A stretch of DNA of 64,000 bases from the NCBI RefSeq assembly GCF_006459125.1, contig NZ_CP041070.1, positions 434,001 to 498,000 on the forward strand. The letters are read 5' to 3'. Both the position numbers and the translations under genes were made by a program. This DNA is from Halarcobacter anaerophilus. Lineage in GTDB: Bacteria; Campylobacterota; Campylobacteria; Campylobacterales; Arcobacteraceae. Below the pieces are notes generated by a model. That model did not search any database. It worked only from the letters and a program-made list of their open reading frames with translations, and had not been told where the DNA came from. Numbering within the stretch: position 1 is the first letter of the stretch; the number at the start of each line of letters is the position of its first letter. Below are positions 28,488 through 37,239 of this stretch, piece after piece.

Positions 28488-30761
28488 TTAGCTGTTTCTT
28501 ATAATGTTTACAGCTTCTACCATATTTTTTAAACTTGGTTTTACCTCTTCCCATTTTCTTGTTTTTAGTCCGCAATCCGGATTTATCCATAATTGCTCTT
28601 TTGGTAGTACTTCAAGCAGAAGTTTTATCTGCTCTACCATCTCTTGCACACTTGGAACTCTTGGGCTGTGAATATCATAAACTCCGGGTCCTACTTCTTG
28701 TTTATATCCTACTTCTTTAAATATTTTAAGAAGTTCATTTCCGCTTCTGGCTGTCTCTATTGAGATAACATCTGCATCCATAGCTTCAATAGTTTTAATA
28801 ATATCGTTAAACTCGCTATAACACATATGTGTATGGATTTGAGTCTCTTTTTTTGCACTGCTAACACATATTTTGAAATCTCTTACAGCCCAATCCTCAT
28901 AGGTTTTTATCTTTTTTTCTCTTAGAGGATAACCTTCTTTAAATGCTGCTTCATCAACTTGAATAATTTTTATTCCGGCATTTTGTAAATCATTAATCTC
29001 ATCGCTTAGAGCAACTGCTATTTGTTTTGATACTTCGCTTCTTGGTTTATCATCTCTTACAAATGACCAGTTTAAGATTGTAACAGGACCTGTTAACATA
29101 CCTTTCATGATTTTTTTTGTTTTACTTTGAGCATAAGTAATCCAATCTACCGTCATAGGTTTTGGTCTGCTTATATCTCCAAAAATAAAAGGAGGTTTTA
29201 CGCATCTGCTTCCATATGATTGTACCCATCCGTTTTGAGAAAATCCGTAACCTTTTAGTTGTTCTCCAAAATATTCAACCATATCGTTTCTCTCAGGTTC
29301 TCCGTGAACTAAGACTTCAAGACCGCATTCTTCTTGAAAAGCAATACAATCATCAATATAGGTTTTCATATCTTTTTCATAAGTTTCATATGAAATCTCA
29401 CCTTTTTTGAAATCTCTTCTTGATTTTCTAATCTCAGGAGTTTGAGGAAAAGAACCGATAGTTGTTGTTGCTAAATCTTTATAACCTAAAAGCTCTCTTT
29501 GGATTTTTATTCTCTCTTCAAATTTTCCGTCTCTGTTTAGTTTGGTAAAGTTATCAACTCTTTCTTGAACCTCTTTGTCATGAATTAAATCTGAAGTTTT
29601 TCTATTTTTGTTGTTTTTTCTGTTTTCTTCAAGTGCTTTTGCCTCTTCATTGCTTAAGTTTTCAATTCCGTCAAAAAATACTTTTGCAAGTAGATTAATC
29701 TCATCAAGTTTTTCTACAGAGAAACTAAGCCAGCTTTTGATATTTTCATCCATTTTAACTTCATATTTAAGTGTAAAAGGTGTATGAAGCAGTGAGCAAG
29801 ATGATGAAATTAGAATATTCTCTTTTGAAACAACATTTGAAATCTCTTCTAAAAGTTTTAATGTTGTATCAATATCGTTTTTCCAAATATTTCTTCCGTC
29901 AACAACTCCCGCAACAAGTTTTTTACCGCTATTTTGAATCTCTTCTAAAACTTGAAGATTATCCTTTCCGTAAACAAAATCAAGTCCTAATCCCCAAACA
30001 GGAGTTTGTGTTAAGATTTTTGTTGCTTCATTTGAGTGTTCAAAATATGTTGTTACAATAAGTTTGATATTATTTGTAACCATTGAAAGTTCATCATACG
30101 TCGGTTTTATAAGACTTAATACTTTTGCTTCATTATCTTTTGCAAAAATCGGTTCATCGATTTGAACTGTTATTACTTCATCAAGTTTAGAAATCTCTTT
30201 AAAAAGTTCTTTATATACAGGAAGAATTTTACCTAAAAGTTCAAAAGTGTCACCTCTGTCAACTCTTTTTGAAAGAGCTAAAAATGTTATGGGACCTATT
30301 AGATTGATTTTAGTTTTTATTCCAAGATTTTTTGCTTCATTATATTCATTGATTATTTTTGAAGCGTTTAATTTATACTCATCTTCCAAACTTAATTCAG
30401 GAACTATATAGTGATAGTTTGTATTAAACCATTTTGTCATCTCCATAGCAACACTGTTTTTATTTCCTCTTGCCATTGAGAAATATAACTCTTCTGCTTT
30501 TAGATTTTGAAATCTTTTGGGAATGGCATTTAACATAATCGAAGTATCTAATACATTGTCATATAGTGAAAAATCATTTGAACTTATATATTCAATTCCT
30601 GCATCTTTTTGATATTCCCAATGTTTTTGTTTTAAGTTACTTGATACTTTTTCAACTTCATCAAATGAGCATTTTTTTGCCCAAAAACTCTCCAATACTT
30701 TTTTAAGTTCTCTTTTTTCTCCAATTCTTGGAAATCCAACAACATAACTTTTTGTTGACAT
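28488..30761 (-). CDS. metE: Cobalamin-independent methionine synthase
   Basis: MetE transfers a methyl group from methyltetrahydropteroyl-triglutamate to homocysteine. The 757-aa protein is the full two-barrel form. Zinc ligands in the C-terminal barrel are H645, C647 (HTHMCYS), E669 (SIETARS) and C730 (NPDCGLKTR). The N-terminal barrel begins GFPRIGEKRELKK. The interdomain segment contains TTTIGSFPQTPEIR. It has its own terminator and probably its own promoter in the gap at 30762-30811. I see no SAM or B12 riboswitch upstream. Confidence 0.96.
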   Translation of the reverse strand: MSTKSYVVGFPRIGEKRELKKVLESFWAKKCSFDEVEKVSSNLKQKHWEYQKDAGIEYISSNDFSLYDNVLDTSIMLNAIPKRFQNLKAEELYFSMARGNKNSVAMEMTKWFNTNYHYIVPELSLEDEYKLNASKIINEYNEAKNLGIKTKINLIGPITFLALSKRVDRGDTFELLGKILPVYKELFKEISKLDEVITVQIDEPIFAKDNEAKVLSLIKPTYDELSMVTNNIKLIVTTYFEHSNEATKILTQTPVWGLGLDFVYGKDNLQVLEEIQNSGKKLVAGVVDGRNIWKNDIDTTLKLLEEISNVVSKENILISSSCSLLHTPFTLKYEVKMDENIKSWLSFSVEKLDEINLLAKVFFDGIENLSNEEAKALEENRKNNKNRKTSDLIHDKEVQERVDNFTKLNRDGKFEERIKIQRELLGYKDLATTTIGSFPQTPEIRKSRRDFKKGEISYETYEKDMKTYIDDCIAFQEECGLEVLVHGEPERNDMVEYFGEQLKGYGFSQNGWVQSYGSRCVKPPFIFGDISRPKPMTVDWITYAQSKTKKIMKGMLTGPVTILNWSFVRDDKPRSEVSKQIAVALSDEINDLQNAGIKIIQVDEAAFKEGYPLREKKIKTYEDWAVRDFKICVSSAKKETQIHTHMCYSEFNDIIKTIEAMDADVISIETARSGNELLKIFKEVGYKQEVGPGVYDIHSPRVPSVQEMVEQIKLLLEVLPKEQLWINPDCGLKTRKWEEVKPSLKNMVEAVNIIRNS

Positions 30762-30811
30762 AGTTATTATCCTTTTATATTAATATAGTGTTTTGATTTA
30801 TTTTTATAAAT

Positions 30812-31162
30812 TTAAAAAAGGGTAATAAAAGGAGGGTGAACGCCTGTTCTTCTAAAAGCAAAATATGTCGTATAATAAGGACAACGAGGTATAAATTTGA
30901 AATTAGATATTGCTAGTTTTGTTTTTAATTTAAAAAAACAATCACAATGGCAAGGTTTAGAACACACCTCAAATGTACAACTACTTAGAAGAAACTCTTC
31001 TAACGGAGGTGCTTCATCATCTTCTTCATTTAGATAGTTTTGATTAAATTGTTTGATTTTTTTAGAGCGTGCTTCATTATCACATAATTTTTTTGCAGCA
31101 GAATATATAGTAATTGCTGCTAATGAAAAATAGTTTTTCTTAAAACCTTTTATATGTTTCAA
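30812..31162 (-). CDS. Small Cys-rich hypothetical protein with TTG start
   Basis: The frame gives 116 residues from a TTG preceded by AAAGGGC about 5 nt upstream; there is no internal ATG. Features are a basic N-terminus, an acidic patch (NEEDDEAPPLEEF), a cysteine cluster in SSCTFEVCSKPCHCDCFF, and an aromatic/basic C-terminus with RRTGVHPPF. The Cys/His cluster could bind a metal. It lies between metE and trmD, upstream of metE on the same strand. I do not recognise the family, and a spurious frame cannot be excluded. Confidence 0.5.
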   Translation of the reverse strand: MKHIKGFKKNYFSLAAITIYSAAKKLCDNEARSKKIKQFNQNYLNEEDDEAPPLEEFLLSSCTFEVCSKPCHCDCFFKLKTKLAISNFKFIPRCPYYTTYFAFRRTGVHPPFITLF

Positions 31163-31245
31163 CTTTGCCCTTTAAAAAAAGAAAATATAAGTTAATAAAG
31201 CTTAATTTTAGATAAAAACTATTATGGTAAACTTTCAAAAAAGAT

Positions 31246-31287
31246 AAAGGAGTAACACACTTAAACAAAAAGTGTGAAAAAAAGTTG
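31246..31287 (+). promoter_or_regulatory. trmD leader: ribosome-binding site, hairpin, TTG start
   Basis: AAAGGAG (31246-31252) is 32 nt from the TTG start of trmD (31285-31287), too far for direct use. Between them CACACTT (31256-31262) and AAGTGTG (31270-31276) form a perfect 7-bp hairpin with a 7-nt loop. Folding it would leave an effective spacing of about 11 nt, so the structure could set trmD-rplS translation. Confidence 0.5.
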
Positions 31288-31962
31288 AAATTTACATTTG
31301 TAACACTATTTCCTAAACTAATTGAACCCTATTTTTATGATTCAATTTTAAAAAGAGCCGTTGAAGCGGATTTTATAAGTTATGAGTTTTATAATCCGAG
31401 AGATTTTACTAAAAACAAACATCTTAAAGTAGATTCTCCTATGGTCGGAGGAGGAGCAGGTATGCTTATGAACTGCCAGCCTCTTTTTGATTGTTTGGAT
31501 AAAATAAAAGAAGAGAATCCGGAAGCATATATAATTTTTCCATTGGCTGCTGCTAAACCTTTTAAGCAAAATGATGCGAAAAGATTGGCAAAGAAAAAAA
31601 ATATTGTTTTTGTAAGCGGAAGATATGAAGGAATAGATGAAAGAGTGATAGAAAAATATGCAAATGAATTGTTTTCAATAGGAGAATTTATATTAACAGG
31701 CGGAGAATTACCCTCTTTGGTGATGGCAGATGCAATTTCAAGAAATATTAAAGGTGTGCTTGGAAATGCCGATTCTTTGGAGGTTGAGAGCTATGAAAAC
31801 AATCTTTTGGAAGCTCCTTCTTTTGCCAAACCTGAAATTTTCCAAAATTTAAGTGTCGTTAAAGAATTCTTAAAGGGAAATCATAGTAAAATTTCCGACT
31901 TAAAATTCCAGATGTCAATTTGTAAAACAAAATATTATAGACCTAATAAGGAAAAGAGATGA
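31285..31962 (+). CDS. trmD: tRNA (guanine(37)-N1)-methyltransferase
   Basis: TrmD methylates G37 next to the anticodon, preventing frameshifts. The 225-aa protein starts at a TTG; no in-frame ATG or GTG exists upstream, and [16 protein letters not shown] is the standard N-terminus. Motifs are [13 protein letters not shown], the SPOUT-knot segment [13 protein letters not shown] and the [15 protein letters not shown] loop. The C-terminal domain is slightly short. It overlaps rplS by 4 nt (ATGA). rimM and rpsP, which usually precede trmD, are absent here. Confidence 0.94.
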   Translation: MKFTFVTLFPKLIEPYFYDSILKRAVEADFISYEFYNPRDFTKNKHLKVDSPMVGGGAGMLMNCQPLFDCLDKIKEENPEAYIIFPLAAAKPFKQNDAKRLAKKKNIVFVSGRYEGIDERVIEKYANELFSIGEFILTGGELPSLVMADAISRNIKGVLGNADSLEVESYENNLLEAPSFAKPEIFQNLSVVKEFLKGNHSKISDLKFQMSICKTKYYRPNKEKR

Positions 31963-32315
31963 AAAATAGATATATTGCAAGTTTTGAAGCAGCACAAATG
32001 GAGTCTAAAGAGATCCCTCAATTTAGAGCAGGAGATACTGTAAGACTTGGTGTTGAAATTAAAGAAGGTGAGAAAAAAAGAGTTCAAGCTTACGAAGGTA
32101 TCGTAATTGCTAGAAGCGGAAACGGTGTAGATGCAACATTTACTGTAAGAAAAATCGGAGCTAACTCAATCGGTGTTGAGAGAATTTTCCCATTATATTC
32201 TGAATCAATCAAAACTTTTGAAGTTGTAAGAAGAGGTAAAGTAAGAAGAGCTAAATTACATTACCTAAGAGGTCTTACCGGAAAAGCTGCAAGAATTAAA
32301 GAACTTAAAAAGTAA
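31959..32315 (+). CDS. rplS: 50S ribosomal protein L19
   Basis: L19 sits at the 30S-50S interface. The 118-aa sequence is canonical: [26 protein letters not shown], then [10 protein letters not shown] and the basic tail [25 protein letters not shown]. It is coupled to trmD by a 4-nt overlap and followed by a terminator, so trmD-rplS is a two-gene unit. Confidence 0.97.
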   Translation: MKNRYIASFEAAQMESKEIPQFRAGDTVRLGVEIKEGEKKRVQAYEGIVIARSGNGVDATFTVRKIGANSIGVERIFPLYSESIKTFEVVRRGKVRRAKLHYLRGLTGKAARIKELKK

Positions 32316-32318
32316 TCT

Positions 32319-32342
32319 AACTAAGGCTTTGTCCTTAGTTTT
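32319..32342 (+). terminator. Terminator after rplS
   Basis: AACTAAGG (32319-32326) and CCTTAGTT (32333-32340) pair over a 6-nt loop, followed by TTACTTTC. It begins 4 nt after the rplS stop and ends 7 nt before the next gene's ATG at 32349. The T-run is short, so some read-through into the nucleosidase gene is likely. Confidence 0.65.
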
Positions 32343-32348
32343 ACTTTC

Positions 32349-32885
32349 ATGGCTAAAACTTTAATTTATACTGCATTACTTTCAGAAGCACAGCCTGTAA
32401 TTAATTTTTTAAAATTAAAACAGGATAACTCTACTCAAAATTTACCCCAATCAAACAAACTTTTTAAAGATGAAAACGATAAATATTTGCTAATAGTATC
32501 TGGTGTCGGCAAAGATAATTGTATAAAATCTTTAGAGTTTGTTTATAAAAATTATAAGATTTCTAAAGCTGTTAATATAGGGATTGCAGGGTGCAGTGAT
32601 TCTTCTATAAAAGTAGGTACTCTCTTTTGTACGAATAGATTACTTCCTAAAATTAATTTCGCTCCTGTTACAACTCTTGATAAACCTCTTGATAGTGATG
32701 AGAGTTTGGAAACTCTTTTAGTAGATATGGAAGCAAAATATTTTTGCGAATTTTCAAAAAAATATTGTAAAGATATCTATTGTTTTAAAGTAGTGTCCGA
32801 TTATTTAGATATAAAAATACCTAAAAAAGCTTTTGTTATAGAGATAATTGAAAAGTGCAAAGAGGAATGGAAAAAATATTTATGA
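32349..32885 (+). CDS. Short nucleoside phosphorylase/nucleosidase family protein
   Basis: The 178-aa protein belongs to the PNP/UDP fold (MTA/SAH nucleosidase, futalosine hydrolase). Visible motifs are LIVSGVGKDN, NIGIAGCSDSSIKVGT, the purine/ribose-binding VDMEAKYFCEF and KVVSDY with the catalytic-position aspartate. It is about 50 residues shorter than MTAN. The loss appears to lie in the middle, so activity is plausible but unproven. Its stop overlaps the radical SAM gene by 4 nt (ATGA), implying linked functions: radical SAM enzymes release 5'-deoxyadenosine, which nucleosidases of this fold can cleave. Confidence 0.8.
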   Translation: MAKTLIYTALLSEAQPVINFLKLKQDNSTQNLPQSNKLFKDENDKYLLIVSGVGKDNCIKSLEFVYKNYKISKAVNIGIAGCSDSSIKVGTLFCTNRLLPKINFAPVTTLDKPLDSDESLETLLVDMEAKYFCEFSKKYCKDIYCFKVVSDYLDIKIPKKAFVIEIIEKCKEEWKKYL

Positions 32886-34135
32886 GTTATAAAGAGAAAT
32901 TTGAACAATCTTTAACCAAAACAAATTTTAAAAATCTTTCAAAAGAGAATCAAGAGTTTATTACAAAAAAAGCTTTTCTTTATGAATTCTCTTTCCAAGA
33001 ATTAAAACAGCTTATAGATTTTGCAATAGATTTTAAAATGTGGCATGAAGAGGATATAAGTAAACACTTTAAAGAAGAGTATCCAAACAGGAAAAATGCT
33101 TTTAATGATATAAGAACAAAATGGAATGAACTGAAAAACAGACCAAACTCTTATACTAAATTTACAAAAGATTTATATAAAGATGATGTAAGAAAATTCT
33201 CTTTTACCAAATTTGAAGGAGAAAAAACAGCTCTTGGTTCTTGCCCTGTTGCAAGTCCTAATACGAGATGTTGTAATCTTTTAACACTGGATGCCGTTCA
33301 GTCTTGCGGTTTTGATTGTTCATACTGTTCTATTCAATCTTTTTATAATCAAGATAAAATAGGTTTTGATGCGAATTTTAAAAAAAATTTGGAAAACTTA
33401 AAATTAGACCCCAATGAGATTTATCATATAGGAACAGGTCAAAGTTCAGACTCTCTTATGTGGGGAAACAAAGAGGGAGTTTTGGATGCTCTTTTTGAAT
33501 TTGCAAGAAAAAATCCAAATGTGATACTTGAATTTAAAACAAAATCAAACAATATAAAATATATTTTGGAAAATGAAGTTCCTAAAAATATAATCTGCAC
33601 TTGGTCTTTAAATACTCAAACAATAATTGAAAATGAGGAGCATTTGGCTGCATCACTGAATCAAAGAATTGAAGCTGCAAAAAAAGTTAGCAACAAAGGT
33701 GTATTAGTAGGTTTTCATTTTCATCCAATAGTTCAATATGAAAATTATTTAAGCGAATATGAGGAAGTTTACAAAACTTTGATTAATAGTTTTGATCCTA
33801 AAAAAGTAGCTTTAGTCTCTTTTGGAACACTTACTTTTATAAAACCTGTTATAAATAAAATAAGAAGCAGAAACTTCAAATCAAAAATTTTGCAAATGCC
33901 TATGGTAGATGCAAACGGCAAACAATCATACCCTTTAGATATAAAAAGGGAGATGTTTAAATCAGCATATGATACTTTCAAACCTTGGCATAAAGATGTA
34001 TATTTTTATCTTTGTATGGAAGATCAATCTTTATGGAAAGATGTATTTGGTTATGAATACATAAGCAATAATCAAATGGAAGAGTTTATGAAAATGTCTT
34101 ATATGAATAAAATCAAGCTAAATTCAAGTATATAG
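32882..34135 (+). CDS. Radical SAM protein of the spore photoproduct lyase (SPL) family
   Basis: The 417-aa protein starts at the ATG at 32882 overlapping the upstream stop (MSYKEKFEQS). The cluster motif is C142-x3-C146-x2-C149 (CGFDCSYC), preceded by C121, C130 and C131 (SCPVASPNTRCC). Motifs GTGQSSDSL and LEFKTKSNNI are like those of SPL-type proteins. Residues 1-110 are a helical N-terminal domain with a DUF-like, not SPL, look. Real spore photoproduct lyase repairs thymine dimers in Bacillus spores. This organism does not sporulate, so the substrate is unknown. Confidence 0.82.
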   Translation: MSYKEKFEQSLTKTNFKNLSKENQEFITKKAFLYEFSFQELKQLIDFAIDFKMWHEEDISKHFKEEYPNRKNAFNDIRTKWNELKNRPNSYTKFTKDLYKDDVRKFSFTKFEGEKTALGSCPVASPNTRCCNLLTLDAVQSCGFDCSYCSIQSFYNQDKIGFDANFKKNLENLKLDPNEIYHIGTGQSSDSLMWGNKEGVLDALFEFARKNPNVILEFKTKSNNIKYILENEVPKNIICTWSLNTQTIIENEEHLAASLNQRIEAAKKVSNKGVLVGFHFHPIVQYENYLSEYEEVYKTLINSFDPKKVALVSFGTLTFIKPVINKIRSRNFKSKILQMPMVDANGKQSYPLDIKREMFKSAYDTFKPWHKDVYFYLCMEDQSLWKDVFGYEYISNNQMEEFMKMSYMNKIKLNSSI

Positions 34136-34215
34136 ACTTCATATTAAGAGATGTAAAAATCAATATTTTTTATTATTAAGTAATGTATAATATAATTAAT
34201 ATAGGAGAATATTAA

Positions 34216-34953
34216 ATGCCTCAAATAAGAAATACAAAAATACAAGATATAAAACATCAAATAAATCAATCACAATTATTTTCGATTAACGATTTTAAAT
34301 TTGATTTTCCAGATGAAGATGAAATTTTAGTAAAAATCATTTTTAGAGCTTCAAATAAATATTTGTTTTCTATTTTTGATGATTATACTATAAAAAAAGA
34401 ACCAACGCCATTGTTTGGACTATCCTTTACTCAACCAAGTTATAGTAAAGAGAAAGTGTTACAAGTTAAGATGAGTCCTGGTAATGATAAAAATATAGAG
34501 GTATTGAAAATTGATAATCTTGATGAAGGAATAGGGAAAATTAGTTCTTGGCTTTATAATTTAGATGAAGATTTAAAATGTGAAAATTTATTTGATGAAA
34601 TGGAAAATTCTTCAAATATTGATGACTTTGAAGAAGTTCTTAATAAAAAGTTTACAAATGAGAATGAAAAATTTACAAATGAAGAAAAAGAGAATTTAAT
34701 AAAAAAAATTAGTGAACTTCAAGAAAGAATTGAAAAACTTGAAGATGAAAATAAATCTATACCATCTTTTGATAAAAAGAAAGAAGAATCAATTAAATCA
34801 TTTGAAGAAAGTAAAAAAGAAATAAATTTATATCCAAAAAAAGCTTGGTGGTTAAAAACATACAATAGATTTCAAACTATGGATAAATGGTTTACTTTAG
34901 CAAATAAATTAACAAGTAATATAAAAGATTTGTTAGAAAATATACAAAACTAA
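34216..34953 (+). CDS. Orphan coiled-coil protein, function unknown
   Basis: The 245-aa protein has an AGGAG ribosome-binding site 8 nt before its ATG. Residues 1-120 look like a folded alpha/beta domain (DEILVKIIFRASNKYLFSIFDDY, then LFGLSFTQPSY). About 120-205 is acidic and strongly helical with a heptad pattern (ENLIKKISELQERIEKLEDEN). The C-terminus is basic/aromatic (YPKKAWWLKTYNRFQTMDKWF). No membrane helix or signal peptide is present. I do not recognise it. It is very AT-rich and lies next to a coding remnant, which fits accessory cargo. Confidence 0.72.
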   Translation: MPQIRNTKIQDIKHQINQSQLFSINDFKFDFPDEDEILVKIIFRASNKYLFSIFDDYTIKKEPTPLFGLSFTQPSYSKEKVLQVKMSPGNDKNIEVLKIDNLDEGIGKISSWLYNLDEDLKCENLFDEMENSSNIDDFEEVLNKKFTNENEKFTNEEKENLIKKISELQERIEKLEDENKSIPSFDKKKEESIKSFEESKKEINLYPKKAWWLKTYNRFQTMDKWFTLANKLTSNIKDLLENIQN

Positions 34954-35005
34954 TAGATTAAAATTAAATTTTATATCTTGGGTTTTTTAGTCCCCAAAAT
35001 CTTAA

Positions 35006-35098
35006 TTGTCTTATAAAAAAGTATCTAATAAATTTTCTAAAGAAGCTGAGATAAAAGTAAAAGATTATTATCTTTGGTTTTTAAATAATTACATGTAA
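35006..35098 (+). pseudogene. Possible coding remnant of 30 codons
   Basis: A frame from TTG 35006 to TAA 35096-35098 reads SYKKVSNKFSKEAEIKVKDY and then YLWFLNNYM. Its composition looks like the C-terminal end of a real protein rather than random AT-rich sequence. There is no convincing ribosome-binding site. It sits in the 165-nt gap between the coiled-coil gene and the convergent ehu genes, and may be debris of a lost accessory gene. Confidence 0.3.
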
Positions 35099-35118
35099 AT
35101 ACAAAAAATCTCGGATAA

Positions 35119-35898
35119 TTAATTATTATCCGAAAGATATCTATGTAAGAACTCTTTTGTTCTCTCTTCTTTGGGATTTTCAAAAATTTCTTCAGGAGTT
35201 CCTTCTTCTACGAATTTTCCTTTGTCAAAAAAACATATTCTATCACTTATTTCTCTTGCAAATGCCATTTCATGAGTTACTAAAAGCATTGTTTGTTTAT
35301 GTTTTTGTGCCAGATTTCTAATAATATCTAAAACTTCTCCTACAAGTTCAGGATCAAGTGCAGAGGTTATTTCATCTAATAAAAGAACTTTCGGTCTCAT
35401 TGCAAGAGCTCTTGCAATTGCAACTCTTTGTTTTTGTCCTCCGGATAAATTTGCAGGATATTCATCCATTTTATCTTCCAATCCTACTAAGCACAGCAGA
35501 TCTTTAGCTCTTTTTTTAGCCTCTTGTTTTGATAATCCTAATGAATAAACAGGAGCTTCCGTAACATTTCTAAGTACGCTCATATGGGGAAAAAGATTAA
35601 AGTGCTGAAAAACCATTCCAAAATTTTTTCTAACTTCTCTTAGATATTTAGGAGAGGCTTTTCTTTTTTTGCCATCTTTTTCTTCATGCCACATAGGTGT
35701 ATTGTTTATATAAACTTCTCCTTCATCTATAGTTTCCAAAGTCATTAATATTCTAAGAAGAGTACTTTTCCCGCTTCCGCTTGCGCCTATTATGGTAACT
35801 ATTTCATTCTCTTTTACGCTAAAGTTAAAATTTTCAAAAATAGTGACATCATTAAACTTTTTTGTTATATTTCTAAACTCTATTAAATTATTATCCAT
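35119..35898 (-). CDS. ehuA: Ectoine-type ABC transporter ATP-binding protein
   Basis: The 259-aa ATPase energises import by the two permeases upstream. It has Walker [10 protein letters not shown], a Q-loop at [11 protein letters not shown], the signature [15 protein letters not shown], Walker [12 protein letters not shown] and the switch histidine in LLVTHEM. It belongs to the polar amino-acid (PAAT) subfamily. The segment [21 protein letters not shown] matches the insertion typical of Ehu/HisP-like members. Assignment to ectoine rests mainly on the binding protein. It is the last gene of the unit. Confidence 0.85.
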   Translation of the reverse strand: MDNNLIEFRNITKKFNDVTIFENFNFSVKENEIVTIIGASGSGKSTLLRILMTLETIDEGEVYINNTPMWHEEKDGKKRKASPKYLREVRKNFGMVFQHFNLFPHMSVLRNVTEAPVYSLGLSKQEAKKRAKDLLCLVGLEDKMDEYPANLSGGQKQRVAIARALAMRPKVLLLDEITSALDPELVGEVLDIIRNLAQKHKQTMLLVTHEMAFAREISDRICFFDKGKFVEEGTPEEIFENPKEERTKEFLHRYLSDNN

Positions 35899-35906
35899 CT
35901 TTTTCC

Positions 35907-36584
35907 CTATTTTAAAGCTATTCCGTTTTTAGGAAGAGCTTTTTCTACTTTTTTAATACAAAATGCGGCAACTAAACTAATAAGTAAAAACAGTAAACCT
36001 ACTATCGTAAAAGGTTCTAAATATCTAAAGTTTTCACTTCCTAAGATTTTTGCCATCTGCATCATTTCTAAAACCGTAATTGCCGATAACTGTGGTGTTT
36101 CTTTAAACATTGCAACAATATAGTTTCCCAACGCAGGAATTACGGGAGGAATAGCTTGGGGTATTATTACATCTTTATATGTTCTATAAGGGGATAAATT
36201 TAAAGCAATACTTGCTTCCCATTGTCCATTGTCTATACCTTCAATTCCCGTTCTGTAAACTTCAGACATATAAGCTGCATAGTGAAGTGCAATTGCAATA
36301 ACTCCTGTCATAAAAGGTGACATATCAACTCCGTAATCGGGAAAAACATAATATAAAAAATATATTTGTACCAATAAAGGAGTTGATCTTACAAACTCTA
36401 TAATAAAGCCTGTGGACTTTGATATAATCTTATATTTACTTCTTCTAAGCAAAGCAAAAACAAGACCTAAAATCAAAGCAATTAGTGAACCTATCAATGT
36501 TGCATTTATAGTAATATGTAAAGCATCGAGCAAATCAGGTAAAATCTCTTTTGTATAATCCCAGTCCCAATATAACTCATCCAT
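35907..36584 (-). CDS. ehuD: Ectoine-type ABC transporter permease
   Basis: The 225-aa inner-membrane protein has about five helices and the EAA loop near residues 140-160 ([25 protein letters not shown]), which docks to the ATPase. It is a His/Glu/Gln/Arg/opine-type permease by sequence style ([20 protein letters not shown]). It overlaps ehuC by 8 nt and lies 8 nt from ehuA. The two permeases presumably form a heterodimer. Confidence 0.83.
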   Translation of the reverse strand: MDELYWDWDYTKEILPDLLDALHITINATLIGSLIALILGLVFALLRRSKYKIISKSTGFIIEFVRSTPLLVQIYFLYYVFPDYGVDMSPFMTGVIAIALHYAAYMSEVYRTGIEGIDNGQWEASIALNLSPYRTYKDVIIPQAIPPVIPALGNYIVAMFKETPQLSAITVLEMMQMAKILGSENFRYLEPFTIVGLLFLLISLVAAFCIKKVEKALPKNGIALK

Positions 36585-37239
36585 TTGCGACCTTTCTATC
36601 CAATTTTGCTCTTAATTTTCTCTCAAAACTTTTTATACAGTAAGAGAAAAATTGTGCTATTAAAAAATAGATTATTAGTAAAAGAGTAAAGATTTCTGCC
36701 GTTTGCATTGTTTGATCGATTAAAAGTTTACCTTCGTAAGTCAATTCGGCAATAGTGATTAAAGAGACTAAAGAAGTCGCTTTTAAAAGTTCTATTAAAT
36801 AGTTTCCAAAAGGAGGCAGCATAGATACGAAAGCCTGAGGGATAATTACTCTTTTATACATATCAAATTTTGTAAAATTAAGAGCAAGGGCTGCTTCATA
36901 TTGTCCTTTATCAACGGAATTTATAGCTCCTCTTACAACTTCTGCACCGTAACTTCCCAAATTTAATCCAAGACCGATTACCGCTGCTGTGTAGGCATCT
37001 AGTGTAATACCGAAAAAAGGCATTACAAAATAGATCCAGTAAAGTTGTATAAGAATTGATGTCCCTCTAAAAAACTCTATATATGCTATTGCAATAGATC
37101 TTATTAAAAAAACATTTGAGATACGTCCTAAACCTGCAATAAATGAAAGTATTAAAGATAATATCGCAGATAAAACAGTTATTTGAAGTGTTACCCAAGC
37201 TCCGTTTAGGAGATTGGGAAGAAAGTCTAAAATAGTCAT
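36577..37239 (-). CDS. ehuC: Ectoine-type ABC transporter permease
   Basis: The 220-aa permease resembles ehuD in layout: about five helices, EFFRGTSILIQLYWIYFVMP, and an EAA loop at YEAALALNFTKFDMYKRVIIPQA. Its start overlaps the ehuB stop by 1 nt and its end overlaps ehuD by 8 nt, so translation is coupled across the operon. Gene order B-C-D-A equals that of the characterised ehuABCD-type loci of alphaproteobacteria (family knowledge). Confidence 0.83.
   Translation of the reverse strand: MTILDFLPNLLNGAWVTLQITVLSAILSLILSFIAGLGRISNVFLIRSIAIAYIEFFRGTSILIQLYWIYFVMPFFGITLDAYTAAVIGLGLNLGSYGAEVVRGAINSVDKGQYEAALALNFTKFDMYKRVIIPQAFVSMLPPFGNYLIELLKATSLVSLITIAELTYEGKLLIDQTMQTAEIFTLLLIIYFLIAQFFSYCIKSFERKLRAKLDRKVANG

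Noticed and set aside
34216-35098. Reading the orphan and remnant as a transposon or toxin-antitoxin pair
   Set aside because: No transposase, terminal inverted repeats, target duplication or known toxin motif is visible.
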